This document shows, piece by piece, positions 30,508 to 44,100 of a stretch of DNA of 64,000 bases. The DNA is from Agapetus fuscipes. Taxonomy: Eukaryota; Arthropoda; Insecta; Trichoptera; Glossosomatidae. The notes beneath the pieces were generated by a model. That model searched no databases and had not been told where the DNA came from. It saw only the letters and a program-made list of their open reading frames with translations. Both the position numbers and the translations under genes were made by a program. The stretch covers positions 21,557,479-21,621,478 of the forward strand of contig OX637336.1 in assembly GCA_951799405.1 (NCBI GenBank), written 5' to 3'. The number at the start of each line of letters is the position of its first letter. Within the stretch, counting starts at the first letter, position 1.

Positions 30508-33500
30508 ATGGATTCTAGTCCGTCGGTTAAGGCCTCTTGTGAGGATGAATTTGAGAATTTCGAAATGCACCAATTGGTGGAGCTGAAAGCTAAGTTTGAT
30601 GGTCCTCCTCCAAAAGCTTTCAACCCGGAAGAACTCAAGGACTTACTTAAACAAATCTTTAATGTTGAATATGACAATGATTGTTTCAATACTCTGTTTT
30701 TACAGGTAAAACATAACATTTCCTTTTATAGAATGAAAAAAAACGGATTTTAAAATAGATAAAATCGTTCTTCTTTTTTGCACGGTCAGTAAAATCCGTT
30801 TTTTTCATTCTTTAAAATGTCTAATGACCGTAATCATAATTTAATTTCTTTTATAACATGAGTCACTCTTAATAAATGGAGTCAAAGCAAAGTTATTGGA
30901 TGCAATTGTTGGCATAGCTGGTGTCAGTGTAGTAGCAGCATGATAAAGTAGGGACTGCGCTACCTGCAGGTAGTCTAGAGCTGTCCCTGCTGTCAACAAG
31001 CCTTTCAGGCACAATAATGGAGGTCATTCCGGACAGGGCTCCATACAAAATAAGTATTTGTGTTTTACTAAGCAAAAGCTTGCTTTCTTTTGCCAGATGG
31101 ATTCTAATTGCAGTGGATGTGTCAGCTGGGATGAGTTGGTGACGTATTTGGTGCTGGTGTGCTCACAGCGAGACAAAGCAGGAGCTGCATCAGCTGGGGG
31201 AGCTCTAGAGCTGCACCCGCCTGTCAACAAACCTCCAAGGATCCTTTCTTCGAGGCACCCATACCCTATCACTGCTATTCGGTTCAACAAAAACATTGAT
31301 AAGGTACCTGGTCTTCTCCTTTTGTTTCAATGAAGTTATGTTATGTTTCAATAAAAATGAATGCTAAAATGTGGTACTAAATCTAAATCTAAATCTAAGC
31401 TGCAAAGATATGTATCATTTGAGATTCATATTAAATGCATTCCCACAAGCAGACATGCATAATTTCGCGCTTACACATGCTGCATGTGGACCTACAATAT
31501 AAAAACCCCAATCTCAAATGAACATAAGCCCTGCAACTCTTGCCGACCTTCCCTGAAGCAGGGGTGACATTGGCAAAGTGAACCATTTTTTACAGTATGG
31601 GTGGTCAGCCGCATACCAACCTATCAGTCAAGGAGTACAAGCAATTAATACAATCAAATATATAAAACAAATAAATTCTAAGCAATTAAACAGTAAAAAC
31701 TAAAAAAATAAAAAACTACAACACATATTTTTTAAATTTAAAAGCCTTAGCTTTAACCGCCAGCATTACAGATCAACCGCCATTTCTTTCGATCCTTGCA
31801 TACTTCTTTCATTTCATCCAGAGCCATAACCTTTTTCATACAAGCTCTCCTTTTATTATGACTCTGGATATCCCATTCATTCGCTATTTCGAAAATTTGG
31901 TCCATCCATACCTTTCTCGGTCTTCCTCTTCCACGACATCCATCAATTCTCGCAGCATATACTTTCTTCGTCAGTCTTTCCTCATTCATTCTCTCCAAAT
32001 GTCCAAACCATCTAAGCATACTTCTTTTAATCTTTACTTTCACACTTTCTCACAAATACCAACACAAATAAACATAGTGACAAAAATATGGCAAATAAAT
32101 AAACATAGCCCTCAAGGTATGACCCATGAATGAATATGGCTCTAAAAATATGTAACATAAAATAGCGTGGCTGCCAAAAAATCTGACATAAAACAGCATT
32201 CCTACCAAAATATTTTACATAAAACAGCATGGCTACCAAAATATTTTACTCTTACATAAAACAGTATGGCTGCCAAAATATCTTACATAAAACAACATGG
32301 CTACCTAAATATCTTACATAAAACAGCATGGCTGCCAAAATATTTTACATAACACAGGATGGTTACCAAAATATCTTACTCTTACATAAAACAGTATGGC
32401 TGCCAAAATATCTTACATAAAACAGCATGGCTACCAAAATATCTTACATAAAACAGCATGGCTGCCAAAATATTTTACATAACACAGGATGGTTACCAAA
32501 ATATCTTACTCTTACATAAAACAGTATGGCTGCCAAAATATCTTACATAAAACAGCATGGCTACCTAAATATCGTACATAAAACAGCATGGCTACCAAAA
32601 TATCTTAAATAAAACAGCATGGCTACCAAAATATCTTACATAAAACAGCATGGCTGCCAAAATATTTTACATTAAACAGCATGGCTACCAAAATATTGTA
32701 GTGTTTTTGGTTCGAAATAGTCTCTAAATTAAAACATACTTGTCTTCTTTCTGAATATTTATTTTCACTATTTTTAACACTTGGATTTATTTAATTACAC
32801 TGGTTTTAGTTCACTGGTAAAATTTGTTCATTGTATTGGTGGAGCTCGAAGATAAGACTGGTCAGTGCAAACAACTTGCACCCTTTTATACTGAGAGAGT
32901 CGAACACTCTGGAACACATTTTTGCTCGAACCTTCTCGAAGTACTTAGTCTAGAGACTTCTCTATTTACACACAATCATCAATCCTACCCACCAATACAA
33001 TAAAGAATTCCTATAACTAATACCTATACCTATTTCAATATTTACATTGCCTATTTTTACTGGCCCTATTTACATAATAATATCTTACATAAAACAGCAT
33101 GAAATTACTTACATGAATAAATATAATAATATGTAACAAGCTAGGTAGGTACCAATAAATGGTATGTGAATAAACATTTATTGCTATCAAAATTAGATAG
33201 GTGCCTACATACTAATCAATAGAATACCTAAACATGGGTGTTACAATTAAGAGAGAAAATTAACACATTGTCAATCATTTTCAGACTGATTCTTCATATC
33301 CTGTGAACGGACAATATATCACTGCAAGCCCCAACGGAACTGTGAATATCTGGTCACTAAATGTGGCTTTCAAAAGATCATATATACTTGAATTAGGTAA
33401 ACCTATCCACTGTTAGAAAATAAAATAATTTATATGAGAATGTTTCTACAAAATTCAGCCAGACAAATAATAATAATCAAAATTACTTTCAATTGGGCAT

Positions 33501-36500
33501 CCATTTACAACTTTTTCAGGGAAAGAAAATCTGGCATCCTCTGTGTAAGCCAATTATGCAACTCTTCTTGCACATATTACCTATTTCTAAAATTGATTTG
33601 TATTTTTCATTCCATAGATAATTCAAAAGGTCACACAACTGTCTTGAGTATGGAATGCATGCCAGATGTCAGTATATTAGTGATATCCACATCTGCCAAG
33701 GATCTGAGATTCTACGACATGATTGCCCGCCAGATGACAATCCGCCTTGTTATTGATCAGTGGAAGAACAATGTCCTAGCTCTCTACTACTTCAGCCAGG
33801 AGTCTGCTAATGCCCATCACAGAGGGGCAGAGATACAAGACAATGAGTGTATACTGGTGGCGGGAGACAGCGCTGGCAGTATTTACATCTTTACATTTAC
33901 ATCCAAATTTCGGGGACCATTCAAAAACCAACCAGGGATGATTGTACCAATATACAGCAAGAACAGTGTTATAAAGGTATGTAGCGTTTAAGATCTTATG
34001 TTTACTTTTAATTAACCAATTTATAAAGGTAATGTTTTTATACAAAATGGAATACAAGGTCTAGTTAGCTATATTTAAGTGTAAGCACATTAAATGTTGT
34101 GCCAGTACACATCTCAGAGCTATGTGCGGTGAACGCAGTAGGTGGGGGGGAGGGGAGGGGAGGTACCTAAGGTCTTAGGTTTTCATTGTACTTAAGATAT
34201 TTGTTTATTCTGATGTTTACCAATCTAACCTAACCTTAATATTCAGAAAAACACATTGTCTGAATTTTTAGGGCTTACTGATGCACATGACTTTGATGGA
34301 GATACCAGATGTCCACCAGCTTTCTGTCCGGCAGGTGGGCTACTACAGCAGACTCCACAGCATCTTATCCATCGGGGCGGAGACCCCAGGAGTTATATGC
34401 CTCCACGGAGCCATGACCAGCATCAGCTTCAAGCTGGCAGAGGTAAGGCATGATTTATATTGCCAAATCCAAGAGGCCATGCCAGAAATTAAACGAACCC
34501 TAATATTAGTGGCAATGTTTCAACATATTATTATACTGTTATGTAAATGTAATGGTAGTGTTAAGTCGTATCGTAAGTTAAGTAGTATCTTCGGCGGAGC
34601 CTGTAACCGCTAGAAGACGCGTCCCCAGGTGGCGGATAGGGGAATACTCGCCAGATATGGAGGGTAAGAGGGAAATAAAATACCTCTCGTGGACCAACAG
34701 GTAGTAGCGTCTGTTCTCCAGGTTAGGAGCGGCTACAAACAGCGTCTGTTCCTATGTTAAGGGCGGCTGAAATCAAAACTCACCAACCCGCTAGGCAAGC
34801 GTGGTGTTTTAATGCCAAAAACCTTCCAAAAATCAACCAACCAATGCCTTCGAATTTTCAAATACAAGTACCCCAGGTGAGTAGAGCATGTAGCTCAGAA
34901 TCTCACACCGGCGCAAAACCGGTCTGCCTCGAGGATTCTGGGGGAGGCAAAAAGTCGAAAAATTGTTACATCAAAGACATCAAAATAGCGACATATAATA
35001 TCAGAACCATGAGACAAGAAGAGGACAAAATAAGACTGGAGGAAGAATTGAGACATATCAAATGGGATGTCTTGGGAATTAGCGAGACAAGACTAAAAGG
35101 AGAAGAATCGGTAACACTTCCATCAGGACATATACTGTTTAGAAATAACTCACAATCCTCGGCTGGAGGAGTCGCCATCATGATAAATAAAAACATTAAG
35201 AATAAAATAACTAAAATGATTAGTATATCACCCAGGGTACTATACGTAGTCCTGGAAATAAATAAAAAGTTTAAAATACAAATCATACAGGCCTATGCTC
35301 CCACAAGTACAGCAGATGATGAAGAAATATAAACATTTTATGAAGATATCACAGGGGCAAAAAACATGGAAAAGGCTAGGTTAACAATCTTAATGGGTGA
35401 CTTTAATGCTAAGGTTGGAGAGAAAAAACAAGGAGACCCAGAATATATCGGAATGTTCGGACTTGGCAAAATAAATGAGAGAGGAGAAACTCTCGTGGAA
35501 TACCTTCAAAGCGAACAACTCTACTGTACAAATACATTTTTCAAAAAACAAAACCAAAGAAAATGGACTTGGAAGAGCCCAGATGGCAAGACAAAAAACG
35601 AGATTGATTATATTTTCACAGACAACTTAAAAACTTGCAAAGACGTATCAGTTTTAAACCGTTTTGATACGGGCAGCGATCATGGACTAGTAAGAGCAAC
35701 ATTTAAGATAAACACTAAGACTGAGAGATATAATATGGTAAATAAAAAGAACAAAAAACAACCCACAGTGGAAATGATCAAGCTCCAAAGGGCAACATTT
35801 AATACAAAAATGAAAGACAAATTGGAACCCCTAACAAATCTAAACAACATGAGATTAAACGACTTATCAGAAAAGATTACTTCAGATTTTCAAACAGTCG
35901 TAAAGACTCTTTCATTTAAGCAGAAAAATAAAAATAACAAACTATCTGCAAATACAATAACACTTATGGAAAAAAGAAAAAGTATGGGCAGAGACACCAT
36001 CGAATATAAAGAAATAAATAAAACAATCAAAAGAGAGGTGAGAAAGGATCTACGAAAATTTAATAACGAGCTTATTACAAAGACAATAGAGTCAAACAAA
36101 AATATGAAGGTTTTAAGGAGAAATAACGCGGAAGGAAAGAAAAATATTACTAAAGTGAAAGACAAAAATGGCAGGACATTAAACGATAAGGCCGAGATCA
36201 CTGGAGCGATTCATGAATTCTACACTGACCTATATACTAAGGTGGATCGAAATCGTTTTTTTGGGAATTTCGATTTTGCGTTTGGCCAAAAGCTGCTCTA
36301 TATCAATACAAACAATAAATTGTACTACCATAAGGTCGAAATATTTGATCTTATACTGCCCCAAAGCCTCGAAAAGTTAATAAAAATCATAAAAACTGCT
36401 ATATACTTAACTTTTTTTTTGTTCATTAAGAAAAAAGTAATTGTAGTAAAATGAAGTTCAAATTTAAGCACAAAGCATGATTTTCTATAAATGATAGAAA

Positions 36501-39500
36501 AAAGACTCTTTTATGGCAAAAAAAATGAAAAAATGGCAATCAACAGAAGTCTAGAAAAAAGTGATTTTAAGAGAATTGGTAATCTTTCTTTAAATTGAAA
36601 AAAGGCATTATTTGTCGCGATTCCAGGTTTATTTTAATGAATTCATCTCTTTTGATAAGACCGCAAACAGCAGCTGAAGTTTTTGTTACAATTTTTACTA
36701 ATCTTTCAGTGGCTAACGTGTAGAAAGGAAAATGGAAATGGCTTGAGATTAGTTCGTCAACAAGCGGTCGATTTTCTTAACAACATGATGTTAATACACC
36801 GTTCATAAATTTTGTAACAGGCGGCTTAGCCATATTATTTTCGTGCCAGTTTATAAGGTTTTTTATAATTGTCTGCATCAAAATCAAGTTTTGGCCGATC
36901 GTAGTTCGAATTTTCAAAATTATTTCCTGTCGCGTTTCAATATTCTTCACAAGGCTAGAACTCATAAAAAGGCAAAGCAAGTAAGATGTTTTTTATATGA
37001 TTAAAATATACATTTCTCTGTATAACAGGATGTAGTATCTGCTTTAAATTATCTGTCAAATATCGCGACATTTAGATTGTCTTGTGTAAGTGTCTAGCAC
37101 CATTAATGCAATGTGGTTAGTTTTGATGTAAAACCACATAAGAGCATCCACTTTCATTATATAATTGATAATATTAACAGCTTGTCAGATGGTTAAAAAA
37201 AAAACATAAAGCCGTAGTATTCTGTGAGCCATCTTGAATGCACTAGTTTTCCAGTGTTTCTTTTTAATAAGCTTTGAGAACAATATCCAGACTTTATACT
37301 TATTCTCCGTTCAATAGGTAGATCACATTGGATAGTTAGAATCGAGACTATTGGAAGCTCTTCACAACTTTTTAATACCTTTTCTATGGGTCCAGAGTAA
37401 CTTCTTAGTCCAATTGTACAACCATCAATATATTCAAATAATTGGCGCGGCAGTTAGTTGGCATGGAGTTACAAATACACCACTGCAGCGGTTTTACTAG
37501 ATATTTTAAGTTTTTTGGAATGAATTTACCAATTCCATCTGTATTAACAATAGTTCTATCACGTCCGATTACAGCAAAAAGGATGACATTGATATCTTTA
37601 CTGATTAAAATATCCATAATTTTTCTTTTTATTATTGCTGCTTTTCCAGTGCTTAAAGAAATATGACCAATGTACTGTGACCTTGCGTCCTTAAGTAAAC
37701 TAATACGCTCCTCTATAATTATATTTCTCTTATGATCCACTATATTAAAGGTTTTATTTTTACTTCCATCAAAGTATAAACCCTTAGTAATCAGAATCAA
37801 TGGTCATACCGCTGAACTTAGTTATTTGCTTTTCACGGGCTCTTCTAATTTTATTTTTATCGAAAACTTTGGATGAATATTTGTCTGAAATAATACCAAC
37901 GCTTTGTTGCCAAAACAAGAGCAGCTTCAGCCTTATTGGAAATGCCAAATTTATCCACAGGTTTTTCCAGTATGCCAAAGTCAATATTTTTTAATGAATA
38001 TGAATACGAAATTTGAGGTAGCGGTCTCTGAAGTGCTAGTTTTACTATTACTGTTAAGACTGGTTGTTGAGAGACATCAGTTGATAGGTCAGACAGATTT
38101 GGCAATGAACTTGTAGCTTTTTCTTTGTATGGTTAATATTTCTGTTTCCGGTTCAGCGAATATTTTTCAGTTATCGGTACTTTAAGATGTTTTGCATAGT
38201 TAAATGAAGCCAATCTGTTGCATTAACACGCTGATATATTAAAAATACACTTAAGATCTCTCGTAAATTTGTATGTGCAAAAAATATGAGTAGCGTACAA
38301 CTATAGTTACATCTCTGAGAGCACCGAATTGGTGACGCGTGTCTGCGCGGAGTAACAAAGTTAGGGGGTGCCTCCACCCATCCCTCTCAAATTACAAGAT
38401 ATCAAACACGTAATGATAACTATTTCATTCATTTTAAAGAAACAAAATTATATTTCGTTTGATTTTATCTAATACTTGATTCTTAAACACAGGGGTAAAA
38501 ATGAGTAGTTTTATGTATTTTTGTAATTTTTCTGATGACTTGGGGCAGTATAATAAATTAATATTTTGATAAGATTTTTTTTTATATCAGATACTCACCC
38601 CATAGAGCAACTGTTCTGCATAACGCAATTACGAAAAAAATATTTTTAATTTTTTCCATACATACAGCGATCCACCTTACTATATACATCTAAAACACAA
38701 AATATAAACCAATCACAAAATACCGTAATACTTAACGTGGGATCAGAAGATGTACCAGAAGTAACTCACGAGGAGATGGAAAATGCTCTAAAATACATGA
38801 AGAAAAATAAAGCTCCAGGAGAAGACAAAATTACAAATGATATTTTAAAGATGGGCTGCAAAAAATTAAATGAAGCCGTGAAAATACTTCTAAATAAATG
38901 CATTGAATTAGAAGCCATACCAGAAAACTGGCAAAATGCTGAAGTGGTACTGTTATTCAAAAAAGGAGATCCGGAAGATTTGGAGAATTATCGACCAATA
39001 AGCTTACTGTCCCACCTGTATAAATTGCTTACAAAGATCTTAACAAATCGTTTAACACAAAAACTTGACATGTACCAACCGGTTGAACAAGCAGGGTTTA
39101 GAAAGGGTTTTGGAACAACTGATCACATCCAGACTGTCCGTTTACTGATTGAGAAGACAACTGAATACAAAATCCCAATTCATCTGGCTTTTGTGGACTA
39201 CAAAAAAGCTTTCGATTCTGTAGAACCATGGGCTATCATACAGGCTCTAAACGACGCAAGAATCGACTCCAGATATTCAAGGCTCATTAAATTTATATAT
39301 GATCATGCCACAATGGATATTAAACTAGACGACGAAACAAGAACTGATAAAATAAACATTAAGCGAGGAGTTCGACAAGGGGACACTATATCTCCTAAAT
39401 TGTTTACGCTGGCCCTGGAGAATATTTTTAAAATGATGAATTGGGACAACAAAGGGATCAAAATTGATGGAGTTTACCTGAACCACCTCCGTTTTGCCGA

Positions 39501-41102
39501 CGACATAGTGCTTATAAGCAAAGACATCGAAGAGCTGAAGAGTATGATCAAAGAACTGCATGAAACCTCTCTGAAAATTGGTCTTGAAATGAACATCAGT
39601 AAAACAAAAATTATGAGCCCAACAAACGAAAGCCTAAACATCAACAACAAACACATAGAGGCTGTAAACGAATATATCTACCTTGGACACAAGATCAAAA
39701 TGGGAAAGGAAAACCAAACTGCAGAGATACCCAGACGAATAGGATTGGGCTGGGCAGCTTTTGGAAAATTAAAGCACATACTCGAAAATAAAGACATCCC
39801 AATGAACCTAAAGAGAAAGATCTACGAGACTTGCATCCTCCCTGTGACAACATATGGCCTAGAAACCATCTCGCTAACCGCAGTGAGCGTCCATAAATTA
39901 AAGTGCTCACAACGATCCATGGAAAGACGGATGTTGGGAATAAGTCTTAAAGATAGAAAAAGAAACGAAGACATCAGACACCTAAAAAAAGTCACAGACA
40001 TCATGGATCGTATTGCAAAACTAAAATGGCAATGGGCAGGCCATATGGCAAGACGAGATGACAACCGATGGGCAACGAAAATCCTCAAGTGGCGACCATG
40101 GGAAGATAAAAGAAGCGTCGGCAGACCACAAAAAAGATGGTCAGATGACATTGTTCCAATCGCGGGGCGGAAATGGATTCAGAGGGCACAGGATAGAAAG
40201 GAGTGGAGAAACATGGAAGAGGCCTATATCCAGCAGTGGAGAGATGGCTAAGGAAGAAGAAGAAGTGTTAAGTATCAGACTCATGGGTATGTGTGGGTAG
40301 GAATAATTAAATGAAGTACTTGAAGCGTCTAGAAATGGTGATTACTACGTACCTACTTGAATCTTTCCTTAATTTTGGAACTGTCTAGCGAATATAGTTT
40401 CTAGAGAATACTGTTGTAAAGAGTATATAAGACGCTTATTGCTTGCCAGGAGAGCAGTTGACATATATCTGTTGGCTGGTGAATAACCAAACACATAGTA
40501 AGGGAAGGCCAACTGTGAAATAAATACAAACCATTTATTGTGAATATTGTAACATAAATTATAAATTGTGAAATAAATCTAACGTGTAAAATAAATAACT
40601 GGAAAAGAAGACCAGTGTTGTTAATTGAAAGACTTTCGAACCCCAAGAACGTAACAATACTTACTCGTATAATACCTTGTGATGAATCAAGCTTTTCATC
40701 AAAAATAAAACAAAATAATTGAAGTTCCTATACATGTGGACGTATCAAACATGTCTAGGAAGATTTTTTCTATGGGATTATTTAAGTTCTGGAAGGGGGA
40801 TGCAAGTCAACCCTGGACCACCGGGAAAAAGGGATTCGGGTCGTGACAGTCAGCTTGGGAGCACGTGCTTGCAAGGGACTTAAATCTGGGCTAAACGAAT
40901 ACGAAACAAAATATTAAAATTAAAATCGGGTTTTAATTCGGGAGAAAATTTAAATAAAGAAGCCGGGCTTTTAGAGATTCGTTCGTTCGGACAATCAAAG
41001 GGATTGGATTCGGGTCGAGACGGTCAATCGGGAAGCACGGGCTTATATGTATCTTAAATCTGAGCTAAACAAATTCGAAACAAAATATTTAAATTAAAAT
41101 CG

Positions 41103-41168
<66 letters not shown>

Positions 41169-44100
41169 GAATCCTGTGCGGGAGGCTCCCCAATTCTTGT
41201 GAGTCTTGGGGGTCTATGTCAGCCTGGAAGGGTGCCGCAGAGGTGTTGCTTGAGTTCTTGGTTCTGTCGTGAGGCGCTGCAAGGAAGTGGTGATTGACGT
41301 TGGTTTTGAATAAAACCGGATTAAATTGGGAAGGGAACACAGATACTGGTAGACCATTCCATAAACGGGCAGTTTGGCAAAGGAATGAGTCTTGAAAACG
41401 CCAAGTTCTCATAGTTTTGAGATCGACTGCAAAGGGATGAATGAGAGTCGTACTACGAGTTTCCATTTCTGAAAAGCGAGGGGGAGGGATTAATGAATGG
41501 AGCTCATTAGAACAAGCTCCGTGGTAATATCGATAAAAAAGACTGAGCATTCCAACTTTTCTTCTGTGCTGGAGCGGCTGCAGATCGGATGTCAGAGAAG
41601 GATCATTGATCAACCTCACTGCCCTCCTTTGCACTGAATCAAGTTGGTCACTCAACTTCTTGGACATACCACACCAGAGATGGCTGCCATACTCGATAAT
41701 GGGGCGGATTTGGGATTTATACAGAGTCAATAACTGGGCTGAAGTAAAAAACCTACGGGCTCTGTATAATATGCCGAGTCGCCGGAAAGCGGAAGTTGTG
41801 CGAGACTCAATAGCATCATGGTATTTTAACTCTGATGACAGAGAAACACCAAGAAGATTTAAGTGTTCATGGTTAGAGAGGGAGACATTGTCGAAAGTTG
41901 GGAGATAGTTGTTGGGTTTTAATTCGGAAGAAAATTTAAATAGACTCAAAAGATTTTTCTCTTAATAAAGACGCCGGGCTTCAAGCGAATCGTTCGTTCG
42001 GAATTTAAGGGAGAATAAGTATTAACGTGGTTTTAATAATAATAAAATATTTGTCGACATAATATCCCGGGAGTGTATTTTTCATGTGTGATGTCTAAAA
42101 CCAAAAGTATGCTAAATAAGTAATTCCGTAAATCGCAGTGATTCTCAAACTTTCGAACATATAAATAACCTCCGATTGAAATTTTGAATAAAATAAAATT
42201 AAAGCAGTGGTTGCTGAACGGGAAGGCACATTTAATTATTTAATAATCAAATTCATTAATCCGCGTAAACACATAGTTTGCTGAGCTGCTTCGCAGAAGG
42301 ATGAGAGATTTCAAATTATTTTCTAACACACTAAACTAATCTGATTAACTTGCGTTCTAAAATGTATTCAATCTTCACATTTTGAAAATGATTTGTTGCC
42401 TATGTTTCAGTCCGAGGGGTTGCTGTTGCCGAATACTCCGATCTTAAAAATTATTACGTTTTGTATTATAAATAAGATGTTTGTCTTCCAGGTAAAAAGG
42501 GGTGAATTCAACATAGCTTTCAATCAAGGGGCACAAATGTCCTGAAATGCTTATAAATTGTTGTATTTTTCCACAGCCTTGCAGTTACTAACAAACACAC
42601 CTTCTCTCTCACAAAACACCTGTGTCAGAAAGAATTGAACGCTGTTTGCTTAATATCTGAAATACCTGAACCTAACGGTTCTTTGCTGCTATGAAGGAGT
42701 TCGCATTGTGTTGGAGGTGAAAGCTTTCGGCTTCCAAAACTTTCCATCAAAACTATAAATCCAATGTTGACTGACAAGGAGCCATGCTCCGGAGCACGTC
42801 CTATGTTTCCTTTGGTTCATAGCTTGACCTCTCCTTCGGCCATGGTTATCTGCGTCCTCAACATCATCACTGAACGAGGGACGAGGTTACTACCAGACTT
42901 ATATCATGACTTGGATATAGCTTCCATTGTTCCTCTGTTATGGGCTGGAGTCAACTGACGTCATTCCAACATCACAACACCTAGTTCCTGCTGGATTCTG
43001 ACACCAAAAATACAGTGCGAGCCTCGACATGGCGATCGAGTTTTAAAAAGTCTCCATTCATTGTTTTTTGGCGTTCGGTTATTTCATGACGCGGAGTAAG
43101 GTTAGGGCCAGTCCCTTCTAAAATATCCTTCCCGTGGTCTGAAAGGACCAGGCCGTGGGGCCAACCTGTTAAATTCTTGGAGGAAAGAGGAAGATGAGCT
43201 TTCTTCGATTTTGGGTCTCTCTTGCTTACGAGCAAATGAGGAATCCCATTTACAAGGAAGCTGGGGTGAAGGGAGTCATCTTCTACTGGGCCGGTTTGTC
43301 GTACCAGTTATTAAAATCAATCCCTTCCTAAAACACACTAATGAAATTTCTTCCACAGCAAAGAGAATCTACAAAAGGTAAGTGATCTTGGAGCGAGAAA
43401 TGTTTACAACCGCTGGTTGGAGCTACGGCGCAGGGAAAGAGAGGAAGAAGAAAAGATCAAACCATATTCTCTTTAATTTTGCTAAAACAATACTAACCAA
43501 ATAACTATTTTTCAATTGATGTTTGATTACCTCCTGTTTAATTGAACTGTTATTATTGTTCTTGTCTTTGGGATAAATTCATCTGCATTAACTGGCGTCA
43601 AAATTAAATAAACGAATCTCGCGGTAATTTTGTCAGAAATAAAATCAAATGCGCTGCTACGCGAACGCAAAGTTGTGTATAATTCGGCATCGTAACCTTT
43701 GGGTTAGTTATTTAAATTCATTAAATATTATTAAGCTAGGCACATCTGTATTTCATCCTCACCATCATGAAAGAATTTGGGTCCGCTACAAAGGTAGGTT
43801 TTGAGACAGTAAAACAAAAAATGACACAACGTTCTGTTTCTACCTATCGCACATCGAGGGGTCATAACCGTAAAATAGACGATCACACAAATGCATCAAG
43901 ATTATTGGCCATAATCTTATAATTTTCACCTAAGAGTGAATTGACCGGTTCACTCCAGTCGAACCATGAAGAAGGATTGTTCCCTTTTCGAAGGGAGTTT
44001 TTTCCATAGGTCGGTTTCATTTAAGCTGAGCCGCAACCATGGATCCCTTTATTTTCCTCTGGATTAAATGGGGAGGTAGAATCTTTTCAACCTACATAAC

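Larger units (their letters stand above)
34567..40265 (+). mobile_element. RTE-like LINE, nearly full length, 10-bp TSD
   Basis: A 5' UTR of about 400 bp is followed by an endonuclease: [44 protein letters not shown], then [12 protein letters not shown]. The reverse transcriptase follows (38737-40251): [58 protein letters not shown] and [14 protein letters not shown]. Direct repeats AGTGTTAAGT lie at 34557-34566 and 40266-40275, and the 3' tail is (GAA)n as in many RTE elements. Damage: one in-frame TAA at 35330-35332 and the DNA transposon at 36238-38679, which entered at LYT|S. Confidence 0.85.
34537..40656 (+). mobile_element. Solo LTR split by an RTE-like LINE, 4-bp TSD ATAC
   Basis: The left fragment 34537-34566 starts TGTTATGTAAATG, and the right fragment 40276-40656 ends AACGTAACA. 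ATAC flanks both sides (34533-34536, 40657-40660). The joined LTR is about 410 bp, close to the other two. Plus-strand signals in the right fragment: GTATATAAGACGC (TATA), then GTGAAATAAATAC (polyadenylation). Confidence 0.7.

Noticed and set aside
32130..32696. CRISPR-like array of short repeats
   Set aside because: There are no unique spacers, units are contiguous, and the genome is eukaryotic. It is a simple satellite.
40268..40656. A complete solo LTR starting TGTTAAGTATC at 40268
   Set aside because: TGTTAAGT there is part of the 10-bp target duplication of the RTE-like LINE. The true LTR start is TGTTATG at 34537, which gives the matching ATAC flanks.
41164..41949. Host gene on the minus strand (261 residues)
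   Set aside because: It carries non-LTR reverse transcriptase C-terminal motifs, a poly(A) tail and a target duplication.
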